Shown one piece after another: positions 36,800 to 62,777 of a stretch of DNA of 64,000 nt. Within the stretch, counting starts at the first letter, position 1; each line of letters starts with the position of its first letter. Under the pieces are notes generated by a model that saw nothing but the letters and a program-made list of their open reading frames with translations, did not search any database and was not told the DNA's origin. This DNA comes from Paralvinella palmiformis (Eukaryota; Annelida; Polychaeta; Terebellida; Alvinellidae). Position numbers and translations under genes: made by a program. The stretch is taken from positions 548,001 to 612,000 of the forward strand of contig JAODUP010000071.1 in NCBI GenBank assembly GCA_025642065.1, read 5' to 3'.

Positions 36800-38101
36800 T
36801 AAAATCAAGTAGAACATGGTTGGAAATAATTGTACAATAAATTTACAAGTCTACGTAATTCAAATTAAAGCTGGCAATATGGCACCTTGGCAGACATCAT
36901 CATAAAACCATTAAGTGGACATAAATAGTATCTGTGAATTTAATTTTACCACAGCACAAAATAGATCGGCATGTGCAAGAGAAAATGTGTGCATTGTGAT
37001 GGCTTTACTGTCTCGCGATTACAATAATACTAATGTCGGTTTGAAATAAATAGAAACGAAATTCACAGTTGCTGGGGCTGACTTTTTGTGAGCAACTGTT
37101 GTTTATTGAACCACGTTTTACATATTTCAAACGGACTGAGAAAGGAGAATTTCTTACAACACTGTAAACACTCCTTTATAAAACAGCAGTGGCAGACTTT
37201 AATAGCACAACGCACACAATATGTGAACATGGCACTTTTATACAAAAGAACAAAAACAACACAAACAAAGAATGTGAATAACAACAGATGACATACAATC
37301 TATCCAATTTGTAACAGCTTCATAAACAGCATTAACAATTCACACAGACACGCACACACCTGAATATTACCGAGTTGGTAATACCAACATTACACACTGC
37401 CTATGCATAACAAAAAGTGACACACATTGTCAACAAGACGGTTTATAATGCAGTACCATCTATAATGCTTAGAATACGTTTGTCAATAAATAGAAATAGC
37501 TAATCTTGCAGGAAACAAACCCCGAAAAATGGTCGTGATTGAAGAAAATATGTCTAATATATATTAATCCAGTGCCCAAATCATGCGATGTCTGTTAACA
37601 ATCAAAATATATCTATACTAACTATATGTATGACATCCTAGAAAAGCAATAATTTCTAAATCCTAAAATAAAACAATAATTTAACTCGCTGAGATAAATA
37701 AGATTAGCACCGGTATACATGCGAGGCAGTTAAAACTCTTAACTAAAATTTATCAACACAACAAACCATGCATCATACACGCACGTGTATGCGTTAAAAA
37801 TTGTTCATGCACATTGGATCAAGCGTTAAGTATGTTACATAATCAGGAAGACAGAAGTTATATTTTCATTTACAATATATTGATGTGTTAACTCATTTAT
37901 TAATTCTTTTGGAGCATCTAGATTATTCTCAGTCAAAAATATATTTAACTAGCGGATCAACTGATCCTCTTTGTTTTTTTGGCTTAATTTTAAATTTGCC
38001 ACTGAAGATAAATCACAATAAAACATGAAATGACTGCGAAGCTGCCCTTAATTAGTTTCTTCTTTGTTTAAGTGAGTCAAGTCTTTCAAGAATCTCTGTG
38101 A

Positions 38102-40678
38102 CTAGGACACCTCGCCTCCATCTTCTTGATCAGCTTCATCAGGACACAGTGTATCGTCATGTTCATCTCTATTAAGGTCGGGGTGATTCAATTGCTCATC
38201 TTGTTCTGAATTTTGGCCATCATGATAATTTTTTACATGAATTCCACTTGCATCCTCCTCTCCTTTGAGAGATGATGCTCCATTCTGATCATCCTCAAGT
38301 TCAGAGGGAAATTCCAAGTCTGGGACTTCCTGATTGCTTGCCTCACTAAGATGACCTTCAAAGCTCAAGTCATGGCTTCCCGTGTCCTGATCTGTTGTGT
38401 CGGGATCAGGTGGCTCGAGTTCTGATTCACTTCCCGACAGATCCATGAAGTCAGGAACGTTCTGATCCAATTCAAACTCATCCTCATCATCAGTGGTTGG
38501 CAGGTCGTCTTCAGATGGCTTGATGGCATCTGCCTGTTGTGTATCTTCATCAGATGCAGGATCATCAAAGCTAGGAAACTTCTTTTTACCAGAGTCTGAG
38601 AAAGCAGGCAATTCCAGATCCTTCTTTCTGGGGACTAGCCTTGGCGTGGCATCATCAATATCATCCTCATCCGATTCAGAGCTGCTCTCACTATTCTCTC
38701 CATTCCGTTCTTCAAGTGAACGCTTACGGTCACGCATCAGTCCCGTACAGTAGAGACACAACAAAACTATGAAGCCAGTAAACAGTATTTCCCTGTACAT
38801 ATTATATTTATTGAGCATGAAGGCATAAGCGAAGATGGTCTCCTCCAAACACCAGATGATAACACTGAACACTGATGTGACGCAGTAACGCAGGCTCTGT
38901 GATGACGTCTTGATCACAGTGGAGATGGCAGAAATTATTTGATAGATGAAGCTGCAGATTATGTACAGTACACTGTAAATGTGCACACCACCTGTGTACA
39001 AACAGTTGGACACATAAACAAAGAGATCTGTGACAAATTTCCATAGGATGGCACCAAAAACACTGGACCAATGCACAATACGTTTCCCAGCACTGCACAC
39101 CCAGACAAAACCGTATTCTGTGATGCCGGTGTAAACTCCATATGATGCTGTTCTAACTACATAGTTACTCCACATCCAGCAAAAGGCGCATGACACATTA
39201 ATGTAATGGTTTGCTGTTTGGAAGAACCAAATGATCAGGTTATATGATGTTATGATAGAGTATATAATGCCATTGTATATGGCAAGAGCACCAGTATCAG
39301 TGATGTAGACAAATTTCTCGACGCCTGAATGTAACACGTTACAAACAAGACAATAGGCATTTATTGCCAAGTGGTAAAACAGCACAACGCCATCACATGT
39401 TTTTCCTGCCATATATTGTGTGCCATCCCACAACATGACAATGCCATGATAAGATCCTGACTGCAAGCATCCTCCTATATATATGCTTGATTCATACAGG
39501 TACACAGCCGCTTCCTTAGATGCTGCTCGGAAGTTGGTCAGAAAGTAATATGACCACTGAAGTGCTTTGATTGATCCATTTCTAAGGGCAATCGACCCAT
39601 GTATTACAGCATACTTGGTGCCATCTGCGGTATACTGAGCAACAAGCTTTGATCCCTCTAGACCATAGTGCATCCCCCACTTAGATCCAAGAACGGTGTA
39701 TTCCCATGTTATTGTAGCACCTAGGATCATGTATTGCCAGCATACTCCTATTCCATGCCATGTATATTGACCAGCCACAGCTGAACCATAGCTGACATAC
39801 TGCCATGCTATTCTGCTACCTTTTAGCATGTAATCAGTGGCTATTTTGAAACCTTCCCAAGTATGCCACGAGATAAATTTTGTTCCCTCCCAGCTGTAAT
39901 AGGCGACCAGTTTAGTTGTGAACCAAAAGTACTCAGCAAAAACAACTGCACCGAAGTAAGCATATATAAATACTTGTTTTGTGAAGTACCATGCACAGTC
40001 ACACATGCCACATATTACAAGCCAAATTGATTTGTTTCTGTCATGAATATGCTGATAGTTCTCATAGTACAGATCCCATGAGGTCAATGCAGTAAGCATA
40101 AACAGACTCAGGAACAGCAAGAACAGAACACTGTACTTAAACTTCTCATATCTAGTTAGCTTCACTTCACGAGTTTGTCTGTACTTCTTGTAAGCAAACT
40201 CTTTGGAATCTTTGTACCTCTGGCTGATACCATCGCGAGTGTTAGTATAACACAAAACGACCGAATTCCTGGTATTCGTGTATTTCGTGGCCACTGCATT
40301 TCTCGTATCTGCACATTTTTTAACCACACCATCTTTTGTTTGAATGCATCTCGTAACAACGCCATTCTTTATGTTACGTACACCTGTCACAGTATTTGTA
40401 ATTCTGGTTACTATTCCATTTTGTATTCTATTTACCGTGCTAAAAACACCATCAGCCGCAGCATTGAATCTACTCTGAACACCATTTTTGGTATCAATCA
40501 CCTTCTTATAGATGCCATCTCTCGTGTGTGTAAGCCTAGAAATGAATGCCCGCTTTGTATTATCCACCCTTGTATAGACAGCATTCCTTGTGTTGTCAAC
40601 TTTAGTCTTTATGGCTAATTTGGTGTTTTCCACTTTAGTGCGGATATAACCTTTCACCTTCGATAGTATGTTACCCAT
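38102..40678 (-). CDS. Unrecognised 858-residue protein with two 11-residue repeat arrays, membrane segments and acidic tail
   Basis: Intronless frame, ATG 40678 (context AGCATGG) to TAG 38104-38102. Residues 1-6, MGNILS, fit the N-myristoylation pattern G-x-x-x-S. Residues 15-175 are about 15 basic 11-mers, roughly [KR][VY]x[ND]T[KR][DN][GA][VI]xT, with threonine at 19, 30, 41, 52, 63, 96 and, after a 4-residue slip, 114, 125, 136, 147, 169. A hydrophobic segment follows (183-201). From about 250 a second 11-residue register appears, Y-x-x-x-G-[ST]-[KR], with glycine at 265, 276, 287, 298, 309, 320, 331, 342, 353 and, still in phase, 419, 430, 452, 463, 518. Further hydrophobic stretches lie at about 430-448, 466-486, 563-586, 598-622 and 629-647. 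Residues 655-858 are a Ser/Glu/Asp-rich, probably disordered tail with casein-kinase-2-like sites. The 11-mer pattern recalls synucleins, perilipins and LEA proteins, which bind lipid as 11/3 helices, but I cannot assign it to any family. The function is unknown. Confidence 0.85.
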   Translation of the reverse strand: MGNILSKVKGYIRTKVENTKLAIKTKVDNTRNAVYTRVDNTKRAFISRLTHTRDGIYKKVIDTKNGVQSRFNAAADGVFSTVNRIQNGIVTRITNTVTGVRNIKNGVVTRCIQTKDGVVKKCADTRNAVATKYTNTRNSVVLCYTNTRDGISQRYKDSKEFAYKKYRQTREVKLTRYEKFKYSVLFLLFLSLFMLTALTSWDLYYENYQHIHDRNKSIWLVICGMCDCAWYFTKQVFIYAYFGAVVFAEYFWFTTKLVAYYSWEGTKFISWHTWEGFKIATDYMLKGSRIAWQYVSYGSAVAGQYTWHGIGVCWQYMILGATITWEYTVLGSKWGMHYGLEGSKLVAQYTADGTKYAVIHGSIALRNGSIKALQWSYYFLTNFRAASKEAAVYLYESSIYIGGCLQSGSYHGIVMLWDGTQYMAGKTCDGVVLFYHLAINAYCLVCNVLHSGVEKFVYITDTGALAIYNGIIYSIITSYNLIIWFFQTANHYINVSCAFCWMWSNYVVRTASYGVYTGITEYGFVWVCSAGKRIVHWSSVFGAILWKFVTDLFVYVSNCLYTGGVHIYSVLYIICSFIYQIISAISTVIKTSSQSLRYCVTSVFSVIIWCLEETIFAYAFMLNKYNMYREILFTGFIVLLCLYCTGLMRDRKRSLEERNGENSESSSESDEDDIDDATPRLVPRKKDLELPAFSDSGKKKFPSFDDPASDEDTQQADAIKPSEDDLPTTDDEDEFELDQNVPDFMDLSGSESELEPPDPDTTDQDTGSHDLSFEGHLSEASNQEVPDLEFPSELEDDQNGASSLKGEEDASGIHVKNYHDGQNSEQDEQLNHPDLNRDEHDDTLCPDEADQEDGGEVS

Positions 40679-40864
40679 GCTGCATGTTCTGAGCCTCGCA
40701 TACTACATGATGTCTAATTCTGAAAATTATGGAAAACTGTTAGAAGCATGTCAAGTCTGACAATGTACATAAAGAAAAGTGTGATGTCTTATCAAATATT
40801 AAATCAGTAACAAAGCTATATCAGAACATAGAAGAATTGTGAAAAGATTCCCTGCAAATCTGCC

Positions 40865-40940
40865 AGGGATAATAATATTGTAAAGTGCCTTAGAGCAGCT
40901 ATTTAGCGGAATAGGGTGCTATATAAATGTCACATATTAT
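40865..40940 (+). mobile_element. L2-type LINE 3' tail fragment
   Basis: TTGTAAAGTGCCTTAGAGCA followed by GGGTGCTATATAAATGTCAC and (ATT)n is the typical end of L2-clade LINEs. No coding part is attached on the left. It is a different subfamily from the tails at 7150-7240 and 11041-11350. Confidence 0.6.
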
Positions 40941-41130
40941 TATTATTATGATTGATGTTTTACAGCCCCTTTTGTGCACATGGTAGGCTAAATGGACTGA
41001 GTGACCCCCAAAGGTAATAGAGTGAAGTCGAAGATGAACCACCCTTCAGATATGCCCATGACAAGATTCGAACTCAGGTGGTAGTGATCTGTGGTCTAAT
41101 GCATCACCAACTAGACCACGGAGGCGCCCC
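40933..41130 (-). mobile_element. tRNA-headed SINE, family 1, antisense full-length copy
   Basis: On the minus strand: GGGGCGCCTCCGTGGTCTAG, TTGGTGATGCATTAGACC, B-box GAGTTCGAATCTTG, GGGCATATCTGAAGGGTG, CTTCGACTTCACTCTATTAC, and the tail CATCAATCATAATAATAAT. The body matches 24921-25076. It contains an additional segment (about 50 bp, near 40975-41010) before the tail that the 24921 copy lacks in part. Its tail meets the LINE tail at 40940. Confidence 0.88.
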
Positions 41131-41261
41131 AGCTAGTCACGAAAAAGAAAGTTATTAATTATGATAGATAATGAAAAATAAACAATATTATATCCAATAT
41201 GATGAACTAGCTCTTTTTTGTGTACATTTAAGAAGACACACACACATGCCAGATTTTTAAT

Positions 41262-41286
41262 CACACACACACACACACACACACAC
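41262..41286. repeat. (CA)n microsatellite
   Basis: A run of about 25 bp in the spacer upstream of the 11-mer-repeat gene. Confidence 0.95.
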
Positions 41287-41629
41287 AGCCTGGCTCTACC
41301 ATAGCATAATCCAGTATATGGTAAAAGTGGATATAACATGTGAGGTGCTTGCTCCTGATTATTTAGACTGCAGATATTAAATTATTGATTTTTTGCAATA
41401 AATCTGCTGAAAATATGTGCATATCGTAGGCTCTTCATCATTCTTGAACAGTGCTTTAACATTTTGTATTTGTTAGAACCTAAAATATTACTAACATTGA
41501 CTAAATCTATTACACTTGTTGTGTGCCCTCTTCGTAGACAAGCCCGGAATTTATCTAAGAATATTTATTTTTGTAACCTGCATGTTATAGATACTTTATT
41601 TGATGATTAGAAGATCATCGACGTTCCTA

Positions 41630-41958
41630 TATCACTATTATCAGTATCTTGTCTACTTATTCAATCCTTGAGGAATAAAAGCATACCTGTTGCTGGTTAT
41701 GTCATATCAAAAGGAATTGATGTATTAGCACTAACTGAAATGTGGACTGGAAGTGGAACTGACACTGATCAACTTAATATAGTATAAATAAGTTGGGTCA
41801 TACAGGTTATGAGTTTATACATATTCCTCATACAAGTGGCAAAAGTGGTGGTGGCATTGGCATACTGTACAAATCTGGGTTACAGTTAAATTTTCTATAA
41901 TATTGTGCCATCCTTCTAAATAAAATGGCTTTTAAAACTCATCATTCTTTGGTGAATG
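41630..41958 (+). pseudogene. L2-like LINE endonuclease domain, left piece
   Basis: The plus strand encodes QSLRNKSIPVAGYVISKG, IDVLALTEMWTGSG and, after a frameshift, GYEFIHIPHTSGKSGGGIGI LYKSG. These are the conserved start of the apurinic-type endonuclease of L2/CR1 LINEs (SLRNKS, DVLALTET, GGGVGVLYKS). The domain is interrupted at 41958 by a DNA element and resumes at 43244. It is dead because of frameshifts and stops. Confidence 0.8.
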
Positions 41959-43237
41959 CATAGCTGCCAACATTTGAAAAATGGAAAGAATAATCATTTT
42001 CACGCGATATGTGACCTAGGGCTAACATGGCACCATGCATCATAAAACCATGTAATTTATCGATATCAAAACAATTTAACATCACAGGCATTCTTTTGTG
42101 AAAGGTTTGACTGCTTTTTTCATTTAATCAGATTTCCCCCACATTTAATAACAATTAATTAAGTCATCATGCACAAGTCTGCACTTTCAGTAAATGATTA
42201 CCCTACATATTCTACACTATACTAAAATCTTCATAGGATTGCTGTATTATTTATTACAATAATATTAACATGAAATGAAAAAAAACAGTGATCAAACAAA
42301 TAAACATGAAAGGGACAGATAAATCCACCATATAAACAAGATCATGTGCTTTTATTTACTGTAAACAAAGACAACTGGCCAATCAGGAGAGTATTTGAGT
42401 CATGTGACCATCATAATGCACATTTGCCAGCCAAGATCACCAGTTCACCAAAATCTCTCCCATCCTTCAAGCATGGTTCTTATATTCAGTAAATATTTAT
42501 AAATATGACATCTGAAATGGTTACAGAAGTATATTTTAGCATTATTTTAGATCAGGAAACTATCGGATGATAAATATTTGTTATTTATCATGAACCATTT
42601 TCTGTTGAAATCAGTCCAAATCCAGCCTACAATCGGGAACAGTTCTTTTAATGACAGTTGGTGGGGTATCGACGCGGGAGTTTTAAAGTATGATACTTTT
42701 TTTCACTGTGAAGAGCTCCAAAACAGCAGAAAGTCATTCTACAATAAACGAACTAGAGACTACCACATATCTTGCCTAAAAATAGCAGTAGCTCAGTCAA
42801 GCTAGTGTTTTAGACTACCGGTACTCACTAGCTCGAAGACAAAATCCAGGCTACCAATTTTTCCAACCCTGGACCACTGCAATATTTTTTTTGTTATCTT
42901 TGTATCACCTCCACAAAATTCAGAGCCCTCCTGGAAAAAAATGCACCATTCCGATTTGTTGGCGCAGCAAAGTCTTTCAAGCCATGCGGCCTAGAGCAAC
43001 TGCCATGTGATGAGCACCACAGAGGCTGTGCAGAACAAGCAACAGCCTGGGGATACTCCATGAAATACAAGATGCAAGCTGTGTGATACAATCTGCAGCT
43101 AAGACAGTGACATAACTGCAACATATGGAACTATTACAGGAAAAGGGATCATAGTTTTCAGAGAATGGGCGTAATGGCGTAATGAAAAACAGAAAATCAT
43201 AATGATTCTGCAGAAATGATAATGGTTGGCAGCTCTG
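41959..43237. mobile_element. DNA transposon-like insert (1.28 kb) inside the LINE endonuclease
   Basis: The termini CATAGCTGCCAAC (41959-41971) and the complement of GTTGGCAGCTCTG (43225-43237) match at 12 of 13 positions. TGAATG directly flanks the element (41953-41958 and 43238-43243). Removing it reunites the LINE codons GGT GAA TGG. A sub-segment ending at 42871 (CTACCAATTTTTCCAACCCTG) is shared with the repeat at 30641-30962 and may be a further nested insertion. No transposase is recognised. Confidence 0.75.
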
Positions 43238-43243
43238 TGAATG

Positions 43244-43430
43244 GTTTAAATTCTTAGAATACCTAGCCATTGTCCCATATAATATTATAATAACTGGTGG
43301 TTTAAATTTCAATGTGGATAATAAGACTGATGTTGAAACTCAAAATTTTTGCAATATTCAGCTCCATGTGCAACTGACAAAGAAGGCCACACTAAACTTG
43401 GCCATCTTTGGAGACTTGAGCACCATATAG
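43244..43430 (+). pseudogene. L2-like LINE endonuclease domain, right piece
   Basis: The plus strand encodes WFKFLEYLAIVPYNIIITGG, LNFNVDNKTDVETQNFCN and later TKKATLNLAIFGD. These correspond to the GDFNFHVD and H-KGHTLDLVI motifs of the LINE endonuclease C-terminus. The frame is continuous with the piece ending at 41958 once the insert is removed. Downstream of about 43430 the similarity fades. Confidence 0.75.
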
Positions 43431-43977
43431 TAGGAGTTCCTTCTGTATGTAACTTTTGTCTTAGTAGATTCAATTACTGGAGAAAACACTGGTCTAAGCT
43501 GCCAAGCTTCTATTGATGACATGCTTGTGATCACGTGATAAGCTTGATCTGATGGTTTATGTGTATGGTTAAGTGGTGGGGCACACAAAAAACGGTTCTC
43601 CTTGAAGTCAATTTAGGCATGTGATGGTGTGGAAGACTGATCGCACACTTAAAAAATGGAGCAGTGCATGGATTACTGTGTTTCTGTGATGGTGAAAATA
43701 GCATATTTGTCAACAGCTGCTTATTATTGGTTGAGAAGAGGTTAAGTGGCATTCAGCAGGGATGTGTTAAACTTCTAGCTTTCTAGATTTTGAGTGCCTT
43801 CATAAATAAGATGACTGATCTTGAATTAGCAGGCTGATTCGTATTTATGCAGGACACAATGAATTTTTCTAAAACAATTGATGAAAAAACATCATAAGTT
43901 ACACTTAAAACAACTATAACCGTTCTCTTGAAAATAGTGACTAAGATTTAACACAGATAGTTGGTAGATATATATAT

Positions 43978-45066
43978 CAGACATGGGGTCAATTCAATTC
44001 TGGAATTGATTATTTAAACACTATGGAATTTGAATTGAGAAATTTTGAACTGGAATTGAGAAATTTTGAATTGTAACTGAAGTTTCCTACAAAACAATAA
44101 ATCAAGAAATTAATTTACCATTTTTACAATGTTAACACTTACATGTAGTGATACCAATATACTGGAACCAAAATGATCCAGAACTTTGGTTCCTTTATAT
44201 ATATATATATATATATAAAATATCAGATACGCACACCGACTGTGGCACCCCAAGTGAACATTTAACCAATTCAAATGGTCTGGATATGATGGGTCCCCCC
44301 CCCCCCAACACTGTGACACCACCACATAGCATACCTGTAATCTATATATAGAGATATTGCTAATTAGGAATTACTCCTGCAAAAACATTCCTTTCAAGGC
44401 TTCTACTAGACAGTGGAATATAAACACATCTTTGATGATTACAAAATACACTCTTACATGGGGATGCACCCAAGACTATGATCCACCACTTGATATAATC
44501 AAATATCTCGTTAGCTAAAAGCGCCTTATTGTGGTTAGGCTTGCGCTATTTTTTACCACATTACCATTTACATGTGGTGTTACCAATATACTGGAACCAA
44601 ATTGATCCAGATGGATTGATTGGTTTTTCGGGGAGAATCCTAAGGCTGTCGCTTATTCAGCACAGCCTCTATGTTGGAGTGGGTGAGAAACTCCTCCCCC
44701 ACCACTGACAGGTGAGCAGTATGGAAATATGGATCCAGAACTTTGGTTTATATATATATATCTCAGATATGCATATGTGGCACCCTAAGTGAGCATTTAA
44801 CCAATTATTATGTTCTAGATACTGTTGGCCCACAACACCTTTATTAAATCCACAAATTAATCATTTAATATTTTAATTCAGAAATATATATTTCATAACA
44901 ATCCTACTTGGAATATAAACTTCTTGGAGTAGGTATTCGTAGTAGGTACTCGGAGTACCTACTCATGGTAAAAAGTATTAGGCAGAGTCAGGAAAAAACG
45001 AATTGGAAAATTTGGAATTGAAAAATTTGAGGTGTACTTGGAATTGACAAATTGACCCAATGTCTG
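43978..45066. mobile_element. hAT-like non-autonomous element, about 1.09 kb
   Basis: The left end CAGACATGGGGTCAATTCAA and the right end read inward CAGACATTGGGTCAATTTG form inverted termini with CAG/CTG ends. Flanking octamers ATATATAT (43970-43977) and ATATGTAT (45067-45074) match at seven of eight positions. The segment ACATGTGGTGTTACCAATAT and CTGGAACCA occurs twice inside (about 44140-44170 and 44570-44600). A (TA)n run (about 44198-44218), a C12 run (about 44296) and a nested SINE tail (44612-44731) are also inside. No transposase is recognised. Confidence 0.6.
44612..44731 (-). mobile_element. SINE family 2, 5'-truncated copy with 8-bp target duplication
   Basis: The segment matches the tail half of the SINE at 5043-5397 (TCAGCACAGCCTCTATGTTG, CTCCTCCCCCACCACTGACA). 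It is bordered by GATCCAGA at 44604-44611 and 44732-44739. The uninterrupted host sequence GATCCAGAACTTTGGTT exists at about 44176-44192, proving the insertion. Confidence 0.85.
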
Positions 45067-45074
45067 ATATGTAT

Positions 45075-46894
45075 ATATGTTACATCTAGGCCATAACAAT
45101 GGCTCAGTTGCCAGATCTGGACAAATATTCACTGGGGAGGTGAATCACTGGAGCTCCACCTCCCAGATCTATCCATACATTGATACGTACATGTAGAGAA
45201 AAAAAATAAAAAGGGTGACAAGAGAAAATAATAGAATATACTGATGTAAATTCGGGTACATCTAAATATAGAGATTTATATCTAGACCCTATCTGGCTAT
45301 CACACATGACATGCCGATGATGGAGAAAACAAGAGATAATCATGATAATGATAGTCTAGGACTAGGACTAGATCTACTAGAGTTCTACATTATTATGATT
45401 ATATAGATCTATCATCTAGTAACTAGTTATCGCCTATGCCTATGGCTATGACTATGGCATACACAATTTTTTTACTTCAGCTATTCTGCTCCTATTTTTA
45501 ATAAATAGTTTCTCAGCTGGCTGCTTAACGCCGTATTACCGTTATAGGCGATGTTTCTGACTAATTTAAGCTGTAGATATGTACACATTTAGAAAATTTC
45601 TCCAATCAAATGAGTACATTGATGTTGTTCTATGGTGGTGCACTCTGGCGAATAATAAGTTATTTCCTGTGATGGGGAGCATTGATTAATTTATCATTTA
45701 TGGAACCCGTACATCGTTTCTTTTCCTTGTATTTGCTTGTAAAATAATATACTTTTCATTTGAATATAGAATAATTAATTATGTAGTATTATTTTTGACT
45801 CTATATTTAGTGTCTTAAAACGATATTTTAAGGCTATGTAATAAAAATTATCAAAACAAAAAATTGAACTGAAACAAATCCAAGGGATTGCTACTTCTAC
45901 TATAGAGTCTACTACAAATAAAATGACTGTTAATTATACTGCTGCGTAAGCACCAAATGATAACACAAAATGATAACCCATCAAACATAGAGCTTTTACA
46001 CCAATATTCATAACATTCAAGTTCAATAAATATTTCAGGTTATAAATATACTTATATAATTTACTTAGTCTTAGTATCATGTTGGATTATAAAACGTCAC
46101 TCAAACCTGAATAATATCCCATATATACACAGAAATAATTCATATTCGATGACAAACAGTATATTATATGATTGTTAAAAATTCAGTTTAAGGGATCATA
46201 TTTATTTATATCACATTATTTTGATGAATGTCTATTTAAGGACACATTGACCCAAGTTAGACTATTCAGCATCCTAAAAGTCGTTTTGCACGTGGATCTA
46301 GATCTGAATTTATGTACAAATCTGAGAGTACTAGAAGTGTATATCTTGGAAGCAGATAATCCTATTGGAACAATTATTCATTACAGGTTAAAAGATAAAC
46401 ACAGTGTTGTCTGTTGTTTTTAACAGATGCTAGCCGTTTAGTGTCTCCAACCTATGACGACATTGCTCTCCATACACGTCACAGCTCAGACTTACTTTCA
46501 TTGAAAGTAGTAAACCGGTCACATTGATGCATTTGGCGTTGATTTTTGTCGCGCGCAATACGTCATCAAATATAGTTCATTGTGTAAGCACTGAACACGG
46601 ACGTATTTAGCATTCATCATAAGCAATATGCGTTAGATAGATTGTATGTAATTGTTTTGTTAGATAATATAATATAATTTCTATTTGTGTGATAATCACA
46701 AAATGTTATATTACTAAAGTGCGATTTATGAATGTACGGAACTATTTTCTTCCTCCTCCTACCGGTGTCGGCCATTTTATCCTCGTTGCACACTGACATT
46801 AGCCATCGTTTGCCACTTCTGAGCGTTGCCAGAGCCAAACAGAAATATTATTGTTTGAACGCCTGGAAGGGTAACCCACCGGGACACTGCCACG
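45075..46894. other. Spacer and upstream region of clathrin heavy chain
   Basis: It must contain the CLTC promoter and 5' UTR. A CRE-like TACGTCA core lies near 46559-46566, in a CpG-bearing stretch, but no TATA box or initiator can be assigned with confidence. The open frame at 46172-46423 resembles nothing I know. No repeat family of the window is present. Confidence 0.5.

Positions 46895-62777
<15,883 letters not shown>

Larger units (their letters stand above)
36198..38101. other. 3' UTRs and spacer between convergent PES1 and the 11-mer-repeat gene
   Basis: The stretch presumably carries the PES1 3' UTR on the plus strand and the 3' UTR of the 11-mer-repeat gene on the minus strand. Short open frames such as 36408-36716 and 37063-37284 show no similarity I recognise. 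Confidence 0.55.

Noticed and set aside
40175..40618. 147-codon plus-strand open frame
   Set aside because: It lies wholly antisense to the 11-mer array, whose 33-bp periodicity removes stops in other frames.
41090..41130. Possible tRNA gene (GGTCTAGTTGGT with GTTCGAATC)
   Set aside because: No cloverleaf with a paired acceptor stem; the same head is fused to a shared body at several sites, so it is a SINE.
43590..43950. Possible reverse transcriptase motif (SGIQQGCVKLLAF) after the LINE endonuclease
   Set aside because: Too short and too close to the endonuclease (about 330 bp, versus roughly 1 kb in L2 elements); only one motif fits.
46172..46423. 83-codon plus-strand open frame upstream of CLTC
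   Set aside because: No similarity to anything known, no splice context, and a length expected by chance in AT-rich DNA.
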